Source of the DNA: Sphingomonas hengshuiensis
GTDB taxonomy: Bacteria > Pseudomonadota > Alphaproteobacteria > Sphingomonadales > Sphingomonadaceae
DNA length: 64,000 bases
Direction of reading: 5' to 3'
Assembly: GCF_000935025.1 (NCBI RefSeq)
Contig: NZ_CP010836.1
Span: 2,728,001 to 2,792,000, forward strand
The notes beneath the pieces are model-generated. The model saw only the letters and a program-made list of their open reading frames with translations, ran no database searches and was not told the origin of the DNA. Shown here piece by piece: positions 48,905 to 60,026 of the stretch; the stretch's first letter is position 1, and every line of letters begins with the position of its first letter. Made by a program: the position numbers and the translations under genes.

Positions 48905-48967
48905 TTGTCGACACTATCTGCCTAATGTGACGCTTTATCGGCCCGTATGCGCTATTTTTGTCGACAA
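48905..48967. promoter_or_regulatory. Two TTGTCGACA palindromes, candidate GntR operators
   Basis: TTGTCGACA at 48905-48913 and the full palindrome TTGTCGACAA at 48958-48967. Their centres are 53 bp apart, about five helical turns. They are in the gap between the regulator and the TonB receptor gene. FCD-type GntR proteins bind short GT/AC palindromes; assignment to this regulator is inference. Confidence 0.45.
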
Positions 48968-48974
48968 TTTGAAC

Positions 48975-49694
48975 TCAGCCCTCCGAGCTCAGCAACGATG
49001 CGCACCATTCGACATGCGAGAGCATCACCGCCTCCGCCGCACGCCCGTCCCCCGCGAGCACCGCATCGGTCAGCCGGGCATAGTTGCGCACATAGCGATC
49101 GGCATGGACCTTCAGGTCGATCGCCTGCGCCAGCAGCCGGTTCCAATATTCGATGTTGATCGCGCGCAGCACCATGTCGACCGAAGGCTTCTCGGCGATC
49201 TCGTTGATCAGATAGTGGAAATCATTGAGCACCAGGTAGAATTCGACGCCCGCCGCGAATTGCCGGGCAACGCGGATGCGATCCATCGCCGCTTCGACGC
49301 GCGCGGCGTTATTGCCCTCGCCGATCCGCGCGGCGGCGGCGCGCACGCCCACCGCCGCCACCGGCCCGCTGATCTCATAGACTCCGGCCAGGTCGCGCCG
49401 GCTCATCGGGCGCAGCCGCGCGCCGCGATCGGCGAGCAGTTCGACCAGCCCCTGCCCCGCCAGCACCGCCAGCGCCTCGCGCACCGGCGCGCGGCTGACG
49501 CCCAGCCGCGAGGCGAGTTCGGAGGCGACGATGCGGCTCCCGCCCTGCAGGGCGCCGCTGTCCAGCGACTCCATGATCACCGTATAGACCTGTTGCACCA
49601 GCGAGGTTTTGACGCCGCCTTCGGACAGTTGCTTGGGTGTCCCAAAGGCAGGATTGGCACCCGTTGCTGCGCAATCGGGCGTTATGCGGATCAT
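48975..49694 (-). CDS. GntR family regulator, FCD subfamily
   Basis: A 239-aa regulator: N-terminal winged helix (IVASELASRLGVSRAPVREALAV region, about residues 50-90) and an alpha-helical FCD ligand-binding domain with a conserved NDFHYLINEI metal/ligand helix. ATG 49694 follows AGAAGACC; GTG 49754 is a longer option. It is the first gene of the minus-strand cluster and probably controls it. Confidence 0.88.
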   Translation of the reverse strand: MIRITPDCAATGANPAFGTPKQLSEGGVKTSLVQQVYTVIMESLDSGALQGGSRIVASELASRLGVSRAPVREALAVLAGQGLVELLADRGARLRPMSRRDLAGVYEISGPVAAVGVRAAAARIGEGNNAARVEAAMDRIRVARQFAAGVEFYLVLNDFHYLINEIAEKPSVDMVLRAINIEYWNRLLAQAIDLKVHADRYVRNYARLTDAVLAGDGRAAEAVMLSHVEWCASLLSSEG

Positions 49695-50006
49695 GGTCTT
49701 CTGCACGCTTGCTCTACTCTCGTGATCCCGGCGCTCCTGCACGATGTGGTGCAAGGCGGGGCTTGGGTTGGTGCCTTTATAGCGAACGAACCGCGCTGCA
49801 AAGGGGTCCCGCGCAAACCCGAACGCGACGATCGCGATCAGATTTCATACAGAAACATTCGAATACGCTAAAGTTTTAACCCCAAGCCCTTTCCGATAAC
49901 TATCTTGCCCGAAATGGATATTTATATGTCACAAATCGAGTCAGTGCGAAGTTGACTTGGGAAAGTGGCGGGCATCTGTTCACAAATGTAGCTGGGAGTC
50001 TGCTCG
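49695..50006. other. Intergenic region before the injection system
   Basis: 312 bp between the divergent GntR gene and the tape-measure gene. The part 49855-49960 is AT-rich compared with the flanks (for example GGATATTTATATG), consistent with a promoter for the contractile injection locus, but no confident -35/-10 pair is seen. No small gene is recognised. Confidence 0.5.
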
Positions 50007-53000
50007 ATGCCCGTTCGCGTTGCCGACCATCGACCGACAATGCTCCCCGTAATGCCCGGCCCGCACCATGTGGGTCGGCTGACGCTCGCGGTCAGACTTC
50101 CCACGCTCGACGCCGCGATTGCGGTGCGCGCGCGGATCGAGGCGCTGGCCGAGGCGGCGCTGCCCGATGCGATCGGGCGCGTGCTCGATCGGCTCGCGCC
50201 CGACGATCTCGACCTGGAGATCGACGCGCTGGACCTCGATCTGGGCAGGATCGCCGCCGATGCAATCGAGTCCGATATGGCGAGCGCGCTGGAGGCTGCG
50301 CTGGAGGAACAGCTTGCGCCGCTGGTCACGCAGGCGCGACGGGGCGGCCGGCCGGGGGTCCGCGCCCGCACCCCCGTGGCAGCGGCGATCGATGCCTTCG
50401 AGGCCTATCTCCTCCACGGCGACCCGGGAGCGCCGGGTCCGCCCTATGATCCCCCCGAGCGCTTTCGCGCCCTGCTGGCGCAGCCCGCGGCGCTGGTCGC
50501 CCTGTTGCGACGCCATGCGGCGGACCCGCACGCGATCGAGCGGCTCGTGCTCCAGCTGGACGACGCCGCGCTGCGATCGCTGCTCGCGCTGCTCGCGCCC
50601 GCCGATGCCGCGCTGATCCTGCGCTACCATGCCGATCTCCACGGACTGGTACGCCACAGCGCGGGCGGCATGTCCGAGCCCGCGCTGCGCCATGCAACCT
50701 GGCGGCTGTCGGTCGAGTATCTGCTGCGCGACGCGGGCAGCCAGTTCAATCGCCGCAGTTTCGTCGCGCACCTGCTCCAGGGCATCGCCGCCGCGCATGG
50801 TCTCGCCTACCCGGCGCTGCTCGCGCTGATCGCGGAGGCGCTGGGCGAGACCCGGCGGCGGCAGCCGCTCAGCGCGTCGCTGCCCGCCGTGCTCGACGCG
50901 CTGATCGCCGAGGCCGCCCCGCCCGCGGGCCCCGTCGCATCGCACGCCGCCGACGCCATCGAGCAGCGCGCCCGCGCCGCCGCAGCCAATCCCGCGACGC
51001 TCGCCGCGCTGGTGCACCTGCTCGGCGCAGAGGAATTCGCGGCGCTGATCCACCGGCTCGACCCGCGCCACGCCGCGCTGATCCTGCGGCATCTCGACAC
51101 ATTGGGGGCGGCGCACCGCACCGCCGCGCTGATGCTGCTGTCGGACGCGCAGCTCGATTACTGGCTGCGGCTGCTCAGCCTCCGCCATCTGCTCCGCGAC
51201 GGGGGATCGCGCTTCAACCGGCGCAGCTGGATGGAGCGGCTGTTGCGGCGGCTGGCCGCGGTCGGGGGCATTTCCTATGCGGTGCTGCTGGAGGCGCTGG
51301 CGGCGTCGCTCGCGCTGCTGCGGCGTGCAGCCCCCCTGGGCGGTGCGCTGACGATCGCCATCGCCGACCTGACCCAGGACCTGCCCGCGCCCGCTGCGGC
51401 CCCGAGAGAAGCCCCCGACGATCTCGCCGCGCTCGCCGCCCGGCTGCGCCGCATCCGCGCCGACGAGGCCGCGTTCGCCACGCTTGCCGCCGCACTGTCC
51501 CCTGCGCGCTTCGCGGCATTGGTCGAGCATCTCGACCCGCGCGAGGGGCGGGCGCGGCTTGCGCTGCTTGCCGCGCTTGGCGACGCTGGTGCGGGCCAGC
51601 CGCCCGGGCCGTGGTCGCACCACGCCTGGACCTGCCGCCTGCGCCACGAGACGCTGCGCGTGCTGCTGGCCGACGGCCCGGTGGGGATGGCTGCGTGGCG
51701 AGCCGCGCTGGCGCACGCGCTCGCGGCGGCGCCGGGGGCCGATCGCCCAAGGATCGCATCGCTGTTCGACCAGCCCCGGCTTGCAAATGCGCCCATCACC
51801 CCCGCACCCGACCCGATCGCCGCGCTGTTCGCCGAGCGCGCTGCCGCAGTGCGCGCGGACCTGTCGCTACTTCGGGCGGCGCATGGCGTGGCGCCGCTCG
51901 CCGCGCTGGATGGCGACGCTTTTGCGGCGCTGCTCGACACGCTGGCACAGACGGCGCTGGCGCGCGCCACCGAATGGGACCGCGCGGGGTTCCGCCGCGC
52001 GCTCCTGACGGGACTCGCGGTGCATGCGGGAGTCGCGCCGCGGGCGCTGGGCGAATGGTCCGCGCTGGCGCGGGTCGCCGACGAAGCCGTGGCGCTCCAC
52101 GGGCCCGCGCTGCTTGCCGCCGCCGAGCGCTATCTGCGCACCGGCACCCCGCCCGCCGACGGCGCGCTGCTCGTGCGCGCCGCCGCCGCCGATCCACGCG
52201 GGTTCGCCGCGTTGCTGCGCCGGCTGGTCGCGGCGCATTCGGGGGGCACCGCGACGCTGCGCGAGCGGCTGCTCGACTGGATGTTGCCGCAAGAGATCGT
52301 CGCGGCATTGCTCGGCGACGACAGCGCGCGCGCCGCGGCCTGTGCCGAAGCGCTGGCCGACGCGCCGGGGGGCTCGCTGGCGGCGGGCTGGGCGGTGGTG
52401 CTCGACGCGGTGCTGCGTGGCGAGGCGCTGCCGGTTGCTGCGGCGGGTAATACCGACGCTCCCGCGCCGCCGCCCGCCGCCGGGGAGGATGCACGGCTCT
52501 TCGCATGGCTGGCAGGGGACGCGCCCGGTGCCGCGATCGGCGCGCGCGGGATGCAGCGGATCGCCGCGCTCGCCGATGCCGCCGCTCCGGCGCTCGATGC
52601 GGCGTTGCGGCGCGGGCTGGCGCGGGCGGAGACGCGCGCGCGCTGGGCCGAGGCGTTGCCCGAGGAAGTCGTCGCGCGTATCCTCCACCGCATCGCCCCC
52701 GCCCGCGCGCGCATGCTGTTCGACGCGCGGGCGCTGCTGATCCCGGCATGGCGCCGCACGCTGCCCAGCGAGGCACATGCCGCCGCTGCGACCGTGACGT
52801 CTCAGCTCTTCGCGCTGCTTGCCGGCGATCTGGCGGCGCCCCCCCGCACGGCGCTCGCGACGCTGGTCGAAACGATCGCGGCCGGGCACCCGGCGCGGAC
52901 CGCCGCGCTGGCGGCCCACGCGACCACGCTCGCCGGACAGTCCGGGCACGCGCATCTGCGCGCCGCGATCCCCAAGCCCGTGCCATCGCCCTCCCCACCG

Positions 53001-53541
53001 CCTGCGCTGCCCGCCCGGCGGCTGCCCGATACCGCGAGCGGATCGCGGCGCTATGTCGACAATGCCGGCCTCGTGCTGTTCAACCCGTTCCTGCCGCGAC
53101 TGTTCGACCAACTCGGGGTGCTCAGCACCGGCGCGGACGGCAAGCGGCGCATCGACGGGGTCGAGGCCGCTTCGCGCGCGGTGCATCTGCTGCAATATCT
53201 GGTCGACCAACGATGCGACGCGCCCGAACCCGCGCTGCTCCTCAACAAGCTGCTGTGCGGACTGCCGCTTGCGACGCCGGTCGCGGCGTCGATCGACATG
53301 TCGGACGCGGATCGCGCGCTGTGCGAGTCGCTTACCGCCGCGGTCCTCGCCAATTGGCCGATCCTTCGCAACACGTCCCCCGCCGGGCTGCGCGAGACGT
53401 TTTTGCAGCGCCAGGCACGGCTGGAGCGCGGCGAGGCGCGCTGGACGCTCACCGTCGAGCGCAAGACCGTCGACGTGCTGGTCGACCAGATCCCGTGGAG
53501 CATCGGGACGATCCTCCACGGATGGATGCCGGAGCCGCTCT

Positions 53542-53555
<14 letters not shown>
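50007..53555 (+). CDS. Contractile injection system tape measure protein (Afp14-like)
   Basis: An 1182-aa Ala/Arg-rich, largely helical protein. The N-terminal block (PHHVGRLTLAVRLPTL) and the C-terminal block (AGLVLFNPFLPRLFDQLG, then KLLCGLPLATPV and PWSIGTILHGWM) match the CIS tape measure (Afp14/Pvc14) family, which sets the length of the particle. GGGAG lies eight bases before ATG 50007. It overlaps the ATPase start by 14 bp. Confidence 0.88.
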
Positions 53556-54888
<1,333 letters not shown>

Positions 54889-55016
54889 AATATTGCCGCC
54901 AACAGCCTGTCCTTGACGAACCCTGTAAATAAAGGTGCAACATCGGACCCAATTCCATCTGATACCGTCGCGATAATGGTCTTGCGCGACTCAGACTGTG
55001 CGCTCAGTCTCTCGCC

Positions 55017-55613
55017 ATGCCCAGCATCCGCCATGTCCTGGAAGTGATCCGACACATGGCGAACAACTATATGCAGAATATCGATCGGCGGGCGGATGAT
55101 TGGGTTGTGCTGACCAGCACGGCGTATCACGACGGTTCGATCAACGAACATGCGAAGGACCGCGTGGTGATGACTTTGTTCAACATCACGCGCGAAACCA
55201 TCGTCAGCAGCTTCACCCCCGCGCGGGCGGGCGAAGGCGGCTTCGCGATTGTAAGCCCGCCGCTCCACATCGATCTTCATATCGCCTTCATGGCGAATTT
55301 TGCGTCGAACAACTATGCCGATGGGCTCGCCGCGATCTCGCATATCCTGTCATTCTTCCAGCAGGTGCCGAACTTCAACCAGGCGAATGCGCCACAACTG
55401 GGGCCGGACGTCGAAAAGGTCACGCTGGAGATGGAGAGCTTCGACCCGGTCGAAGTCAATTATGTGATGAGCATGCTGGGGACCAAATATCTGCCCAGCG
55501 TCTTCTACAAGCTGCGGCTGCTGACCTTCGCGTCGCCGGCGATGCAGGCGCGGACCTTTCCGGTGCGCGGCGGAGGCGTTTCGGAAGCGCCCAGCGACCC
55601 GGCGGCGGCATGA
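55017..55613 (+). CDS. DUF4255 tail terminator protein (Afp16-like)
   Basis: A 198-aa protein of the DUF4255/Pvc16 family, the cap that ends tube and sheath growth. INEHAKDRVVMTLFNITRE and PLHIDLHIAFMANF are the family landmarks; the C-terminal tail is disordered (Pro/Ala-rich). The 128-bp upstream gap may carry an internal promoter, but I see no clear one. Coupled by ATGA to the next gene. Confidence 0.88.
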   Translation: MPSIRHVLEVIRHMANNYMQNIDRRADDWVVLTSTAYHDGSINEHAKDRVVMTLFNITRETIVSSFTPARAGEGGFAIVSPPLHIDLHIAFMANFASNNYADGLAAISHILSFFQQVPNFNQANAPQLGPDVEKVTLEMESFDPVEVNYVMSMLGTKYLPSVFYKLRLLTFASPAMQARTFPVRGGGVSEAPSDPAAA

Positions 55614-56899
55614 CCAGCGGGCACGAAAAGGCGCTGAGCTTTGCATCGCCGCGCGCGGCGGGACGCTATCGCAGGCTGTTCCAGGTCGCGATCACGCATA
55701 ATTTCTACGCGCGCACCGGGGGAAAGTGCCGCGATTTCCGTGTCGTCCCCACCGATGCCACGGCGCGGCTGATGGCGTCGCTGGGGCTGGCGATGAACGA
55801 CGAGGGCGCCGGATTCAGCGTGTTCTTTCAGGAGGGCGAACTCGACAACATCCTGTCCTATGTCCGTCGCTCCGCCAGCGGGCCGGAGGGACAGAGCGGC
55901 TTCTGGAGCCGGTTGACCTTCCTGCTCGAACTCACGCGCGCCGATTTCATCGGGATCACCGCGCTGCCGATCGGGATGCGCCAGTCGCAACAGAATCTGT
56001 TCGGCACCAATATCGACGCGCATCTACCCGATGCCGGGGCCGACGCCGCGACAGCGGAGACCCCGGCGGGCCCCGCGGCGGTACTGAGCGCGGGGCGCTT
56101 CCTCGATAGTGCGGCATTGCGGCCCACGGTCAGTGCAAGTGTCGAGTTGCTCGTACCGGGCACGACGGCGCGCGTGACCGTCCAGGATCTGTCGGGCGCG
56201 GTGGTGCTGGCGTGGCCGACGCCCGAAGAGGCGGCCGAGGACGCTGCCGGGGAAGCCGCGGAGGCGGCGGGGACATCCTCGCCCCTGCGCGCGCCCAAAC
56301 GCATCGCGCTCGATTTCAGCGGGCTCGCGCACGACCTCTACACGATCACCGCCTTTGACGATTCGGGCGATATCCAGCCGGGCACCCCGCGCGAAGTGCT
56401 GTTCGTGCCCCCGGAATCGGACTCGCTCGTCCTGCTCGACATGTTGTTCACCCAGCCGACCCCGGACAGCGGCGGCATCTACCCGCTTCCATCGCTGTTC
56501 GGCACGGTCGATCGCGACGCCAGCGTGGCGGACACGCAATACCGCCTGCCCTTCGACGCGCGGCAGACCTATTGGCGCTATTATGTGGCGCCGCACGTCC
56601 GCGGGGCGCAGCTCGATGCGCTGGCGATCGTCGGGCCCGGCGCCGCGTTCGAGGCCGATCCGGTGCCGGTGCTGCTGCCCGACGGGTCGTTCGCGACGCT
56701 GTTCACGACGCAGACTCCGCTCGCGCTGCGCCAGCAGTCGCTCGAGCGGTTCGCGCTGCGCGGCGTGCGCCGCGACCCTTCCGGGCGGGAGAATGCGATC
56801 CGCGTCGCGCCGCTCCCGGTCGCCCCACCCGCCCCGGTCTGGCCCGCAGCCAACGACCAGCCGATCGCGGGCACTTCGGAGATGTTCATCTACGTCTGA
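55610..56899 (+). CDS. Unrecognised injection-system-associated protein
   Basis: A 429-aa protein without a family I recognise. An N-terminal domain of about 150 residues (FQVAITHNFYARTGGKCRDF near residue 24) is followed by a beta-rich segment (SVELLVPGTTARVTVQDL), an Ala/Glu-rich linker (around 205-225) and a second beta-rich part. Its position between the terminator and the sheath gene, with an ATGA start, indicates a structural or assembly role. A cap or membrane-contact factor is possible; no evidence decides this. Confidence 0.7.
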   Translation: MTSGHEKALSFASPRAAGRYRRLFQVAITHNFYARTGGKCRDFRVVPTDATARLMASLGLAMNDEGAGFSVFFQEGELDNILSYVRRSASGPEGQSGFWSRLTFLLELTRADFIGITALPIGMRQSQQNLFGTNIDAHLPDAGADAATAETPAGPAAVLSAGRFLDSAALRPTVSASVELLVPGTTARVTVQDLSGAVVLAWPTPEEAAEDAAGEAAEAAGTSSPLRAPKRIALDFSGLAHDLYTITAFDDSGDIQPGTPREVLFVPPESDSLVLLDMLFTQPTPDSGGIYPLPSLFGTVDRDASVADTQYRLPFDARQTYWRYYVAPHVRGAQLDALAIVGPGAAFEADPVPVLLPDGSFATLFTTQTPLALRQQSLERFALRGVRRDPSGRENAIRVAPLPVAPPAPVWPAANDQPIAGTSEMFIYV

Positions 56900-56953
56900 C
56901 GACCGTCCGCCCCCGGCGACTTCGCCGCACTCCAGCCGCAAAGGATCAATGCG

Positions 56954-58798
56954 ATGGCCACGACCCTTACCAAGGACCGCAAGACACCCGGCGTCTTTGT
57001 TACCGAATTCTCGGCATTCCCGCCCTCGGTCGTGGGGGTCGAGACCGCCGTCCCGATCTTTGTCGGCTACACGCAGACGGCGCTCGATCCGTCGAGCAGG
57101 AAGCAGATGTATCTCCAGGCCGTCGCGATCACGTCCATGGCCGATTATTACAGCTTTTTCGGCTATGGCTATGACGCGCAGGGCGTCGTCCAGCCGCAGG
57201 GCAACGCGGACGATTATGATTTTGAAGCGGCATCGGCGGACGGCACGACCGTCGACGGCGCCTTCACGACGACCGCGTCTAATTACATCGTCGGCACCGC
57301 CTACACCGACGCGACCGGCCCGACCTTCGTGGCGCAGTTCAATCTGTTTGCGGCGATGCAGCTGTTCTACGCCAATGGCGGCGGCAATTGTTTCGTCATC
57401 TCGGTCGATAATTACTGGGGCACCCGCACCGTCACCCCGCCTGCCGGCGCCACCGTAACCTCGGTCGACAAGCAGGCGCTGCTCGACGGGCTCGCGGTCG
57501 CGAACGATACGCGCGGGGGCACGATGCTGGTGGTGCCCGACGCCTGCCTGCTCGTGACGGTCAACCCAGCCACCGCCACGACGCCATTCGACTATTCGGC
57601 CTATCAGCCGGTCGCAGTCGAGATGCTCCGCCAGTCCGCCGCGCTGCAGGACCGCGTGGCGATCCTCGACATGCCCGGCGCGCTGGTCCCGGCGAACTGG
57701 AATGCGGCGGCGATGAAGGTCCAGGCCGACCAGTTCTACGCGCTGATCGCGCCCGCCTCGGCCTATTTCAGCTATGGCACCTGCTACGGCCCCGCGCTGG
57801 AATCGTCGCTGCTCGACAAATCGGACGTCGATTATACCAATTTGTCCGGGACCGAAGACAGCGTCACCTTGACCAACAATCTGCTCACCACGCAGGCGCT
57901 GTCGCTCTATCCGCCGACGATCGACGCGACCGGCGCCACGCCGGTCACCAATTTGTCGACCACCTTCCAGCAAGTCGCCGCGCACATCGCGGTCGCGTTC
58001 CCCGCCACCGGCGCCACCCCGGTGACCGACACCGTCCCCCCGGGCGTGGTCGGGATCGTCGCAGCGACGGCCACTACGCCTGCGATGCTGGTCAGCCTGC
58101 CCAACACGGCACTCGCCACCGCGCCCATCGACGAAGCCGGCATCACCTCGCTCGACCAATATCTGCTCAACGCCGTGCCGATGATGGGCGACATCCAGCA
58201 GATCCTGGCCAACAAGCTCAACGTCGTGCCCCCCAGCGGGCCGATGGCGGGTATCTGGACCCAGAACGACAATAATCGCGGCGTATGGAACGCCCCCGCC
58301 AACTTCGCAGTGAACGAAGTCGTCGCGCCGAAAGTCCTGCTGAGCGACGCCGAGCAGGGCAATTATAACGTGCCGCTGAACGGCAACGCGATCGACATAT
58401 TACGCGCGATGGTCAACCGCGGCACCATCGTCTGGGGCGCGCGCACGCTCGACGGCAACAGCCTGGACTATCGCTATATCCAGGTGCGGCGGACGCTCAT
58501 CTATATCGAACAGTCGATCAAGAACACGCTCCAGCAGTTCGTGTTCGCGGCGAATGACGGCGTGACCTGGGCGACGGTGACGTCGACCATCTCCAACTTC
58601 CTCACCCAATTGTGGCAGGCTGGGGGCCTTATGGGCGACAAGGCGAGCGACGCCTTCACCGTCAAGTGCGGCGTACCCACCACGATGAGCGGGCTCGACG
58701 TGCTCAACGGCTATATGATCGTCAACGTCACGGTCCAGATGATCCATCCCGCCGAGTTCATCGAGCTGACCTTCACCCAGACGATGCAGGGCGTCTGA
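56954..58798 (+). CDS. Contractile tail sheath protein
   Basis: A 614-aa phage-tail-sheath family protein. The N-terminal KTPGVFVTEFSAFPPSVVGV arm and the conserved C-terminal core (WGARTLDGNSLDYRYIQVRR and the extreme C-terminus VTVQMIHPAEFIELTFTQ) are typical of CIS sheaths. It is the only sheath gene visible, whereas Afp has three. Its product contracts to drive the inner tube. AAAGGA precedes ATG 56954. Confidence 0.93.
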   Translation: MATTLTKDRKTPGVFVTEFSAFPPSVVGVETAVPIFVGYTQTALDPSSRKQMYLQAVAITSMADYYSFFGYGYDAQGVVQPQGNADDYDFEAASADGTTVDGAFTTTASNYIVGTAYTDATGPTFVAQFNLFAAMQLFYANGGGNCFVISVDNYWGTRTVTPPAGATVTSVDKQALLDGLAVANDTRGGTMLVVPDACLLVTVNPATATTPFDYSAYQPVAVEMLRQSAALQDRVAILDMPGALVPANWNAAAMKVQADQFYALIAPASAYFSYGTCYGPALESSLLDKSDVDYTNLSGTEDSVTLTNNLLTTQALSLYPPTIDATGATPVTNLSTTFQQVAAHIAVAFPATGATPVTDTVPPGVVGIVAATATTPAMLVSLPNTALATAPIDEAGITSLDQYLLNAVPMMGDIQQILANKLNVVPPSGPMAGIWTQNDNNRGVWNAPANFAVNEVVAPKVLLSDAEQGNYNVPLNGNAIDILRAMVNRGTIVWGARTLDGNSLDYRYIQVRRTLIYIEQSIKNTLQQFVFAANDGVTWATVTSTISNFLTQLWQAGGLMGDKASDAFTVKCGVPTTMSGLDVLNGYMIVNVTVQMIHPAEFIELTFTQTMQGV

Positions 58799-58844
58799 TC
58801 GCGGGCGCCCCCTCATACTCTCTTGTCGATGAAAGGATTTTCCG

Positions 58845-59297
58845 ATGGCAGGTGAAGTCGAAGACGCAGTATGGCCGCTACCCAAATTCTATTTCTCGGT
58901 GGCGGGTTTCCCCTCGGGGACGGTCAGCTTTCAGGAAGTCACCGGGCTCAGCACCGAGAACACCCCGATCGAATATCGCCATGGCGACAGCCCCAGTTTC
59001 TATCCGATCAAGATGCCGGGGCTCGGCAAGGTCGGCAACGTCACGCTGCGCAAGGGCATCTTCATCAACGACACCGCGCTATGGGCATGGTTCGACCAGA
59101 TCAAGCTCAACACGATCGCGCGCCAGACGGTGGTGGTGAGCCTGCTCGACGAGACCGCGGCGCCCAAGATGGTGTGGACGCTCAACAACGCCTTTCCGAT
59201 CAAGGTCACGGGCACCGACCTGAAGTCCGAAGGCAATGAGGTCGCCGTCGAGAGCGTCGATATCGCGTTCGAGACGATGACCATCGCGGCGCCGTAA
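58845..59297 (+). CDS. Tail tube protein (gp19/Hcp-like, Afp1-like)
   Basis: A 150-aa gp19 family tube protein: PKFYFSVAGFPSGTVSFQEV at the start and VESVDIAFETMTI at the end are diagnostic. It forms the stack of hexameric rings inside the sheath. AAAGGA precedes ATG 58845; the stop overlaps the next start. Confidence 0.92.
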   Translation: MAGEVEDAVWPLPKFYFSVAGFPSGTVSFQEVTGLSTENTPIEYRHGDSPSFYPIKMPGLGKVGNVTLRKGIFINDTALWAWFDQIKLNTIARQTVVVSLLDETAAPKMVWTLNNAFPIKVTGTDLKSEGNEVAVESVDIAFETMTIAAP

Positions 59298-59821
59298 TGG
59301 TCGCCAACGGCTATGTCCCGCCGCCCGCCTTCTCCTTCACCGTCACGGTCGCGGGCAGCGGGGCGTCGCTCCAGCAATCGAGCGGCGCCGATGCCAGCTT
59401 CCAGGAAGTATCCGGGCTCGAAGCCAAGTTCGAAACCGAGACGGTGCGGGAGGGCGGCGAGAACCGCTATGTCCTGACGCTCCCGGTCAGCACCAAATCG
59501 CCCAATCTGGTGCTGAAGCGCGGCTATCTGACCAAGGCGTCGTTCCTGTCCGAATGGACCGCGCAAACGGTGGGGTCGACGCTCAACGCGCCGATCCTGA
59601 CCCAGACTTTGGTGGTGATGCTGATCGGGGCGGACCGCGTCCCGCTGGTCGCGTGGAATTTCGATCGCGCCTGGCCGGTGCGCTGGGTCACCGGGCCGTT
59701 CGATGCCCTGAAGAACGAGGTACTGACCGAAGTGCTCGAATTCGCCTATGCCGGCGTCACCCGCATGCCGCTGACCGATGCCACGGGCATGATCTCCTCG
59801 GTCTCCGATCTGATCGGGTAG
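59297..59821 (+). CDS. Second tube-type protein (Afp5-like baseplate tube)
   Basis: A 174-aa gp19-like protein paralogous to the previous one (FSFTVTVAGSGASLQQSSGA then FQEVSGLEAKFETE; end VLEFAYAGVTRM). Longer, with an added Ser/Gly-rich insert near the N-terminus. The second tube gene usually makes the initiating ring at the baseplate. Overlaps the first tube gene by one base. Confidence 0.88.
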   Translation: MVANGYVPPPAFSFTVTVAGSGASLQQSSGADASFQEVSGLEAKFETETVREGGENRYVLTLPVSTKSPNLVLKRGYLTKASFLSEWTAQTVGSTLNAPILTQTLVVMLIGADRVPLVAWNFDRAWPVRWVTGPFDALKNEVLTEVLEFAYAGVTRMPLTDATGMISSVSDLIG

Positions 59822-59836
59822 CGAGGGGGATCGCGC

Positions 59837-60025
59837 ATGACGGTACATATCAGCGAAATCGGGGTGCAGTTGGCGATCGGCAGCCCCGGCGAAGCCCCGC
59901 CCGACACCGAAAGCGGCGGGCCCGCAGGCGGCGACGCACGCCTGTCGCCTGCGCAGACCGAGGCGGTCGTCCAGGAATGCACGCGCCGCGTCCTCGCGGC
60001 GCTGCGCGCGCAGCAGGACCGCTGA
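59837..60025 (+). CDS. Small DUF5908 family protein
   Basis: A 62-aa protein: a short N-terminal strand region (MTVHISEIGVQLAI), a Gly/Pro-rich linker, and a C-terminal helix (TEAVVQECTRRVLAALRAQQ). This matches the small DUF5908 proteins found between tube and LysM genes in eCIS loci. Role unknown, perhaps a baseplate hub linker. Confidence 0.72.
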   Translation: MTVHISEIGVQLAIGSPGEAPPDTESGGPAGGDARLSPAQTEAVVQECTRRVLAALRAQQDR

Positions 60026-60026
60026 C

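Noticed and set aside
49980..49989. TTGACT at 49952 as -35 element of the eCIS promoter
   Set aside because: No acceptable -10 sequence at 16-18 bp spacing; the downstream region is GC-rich.
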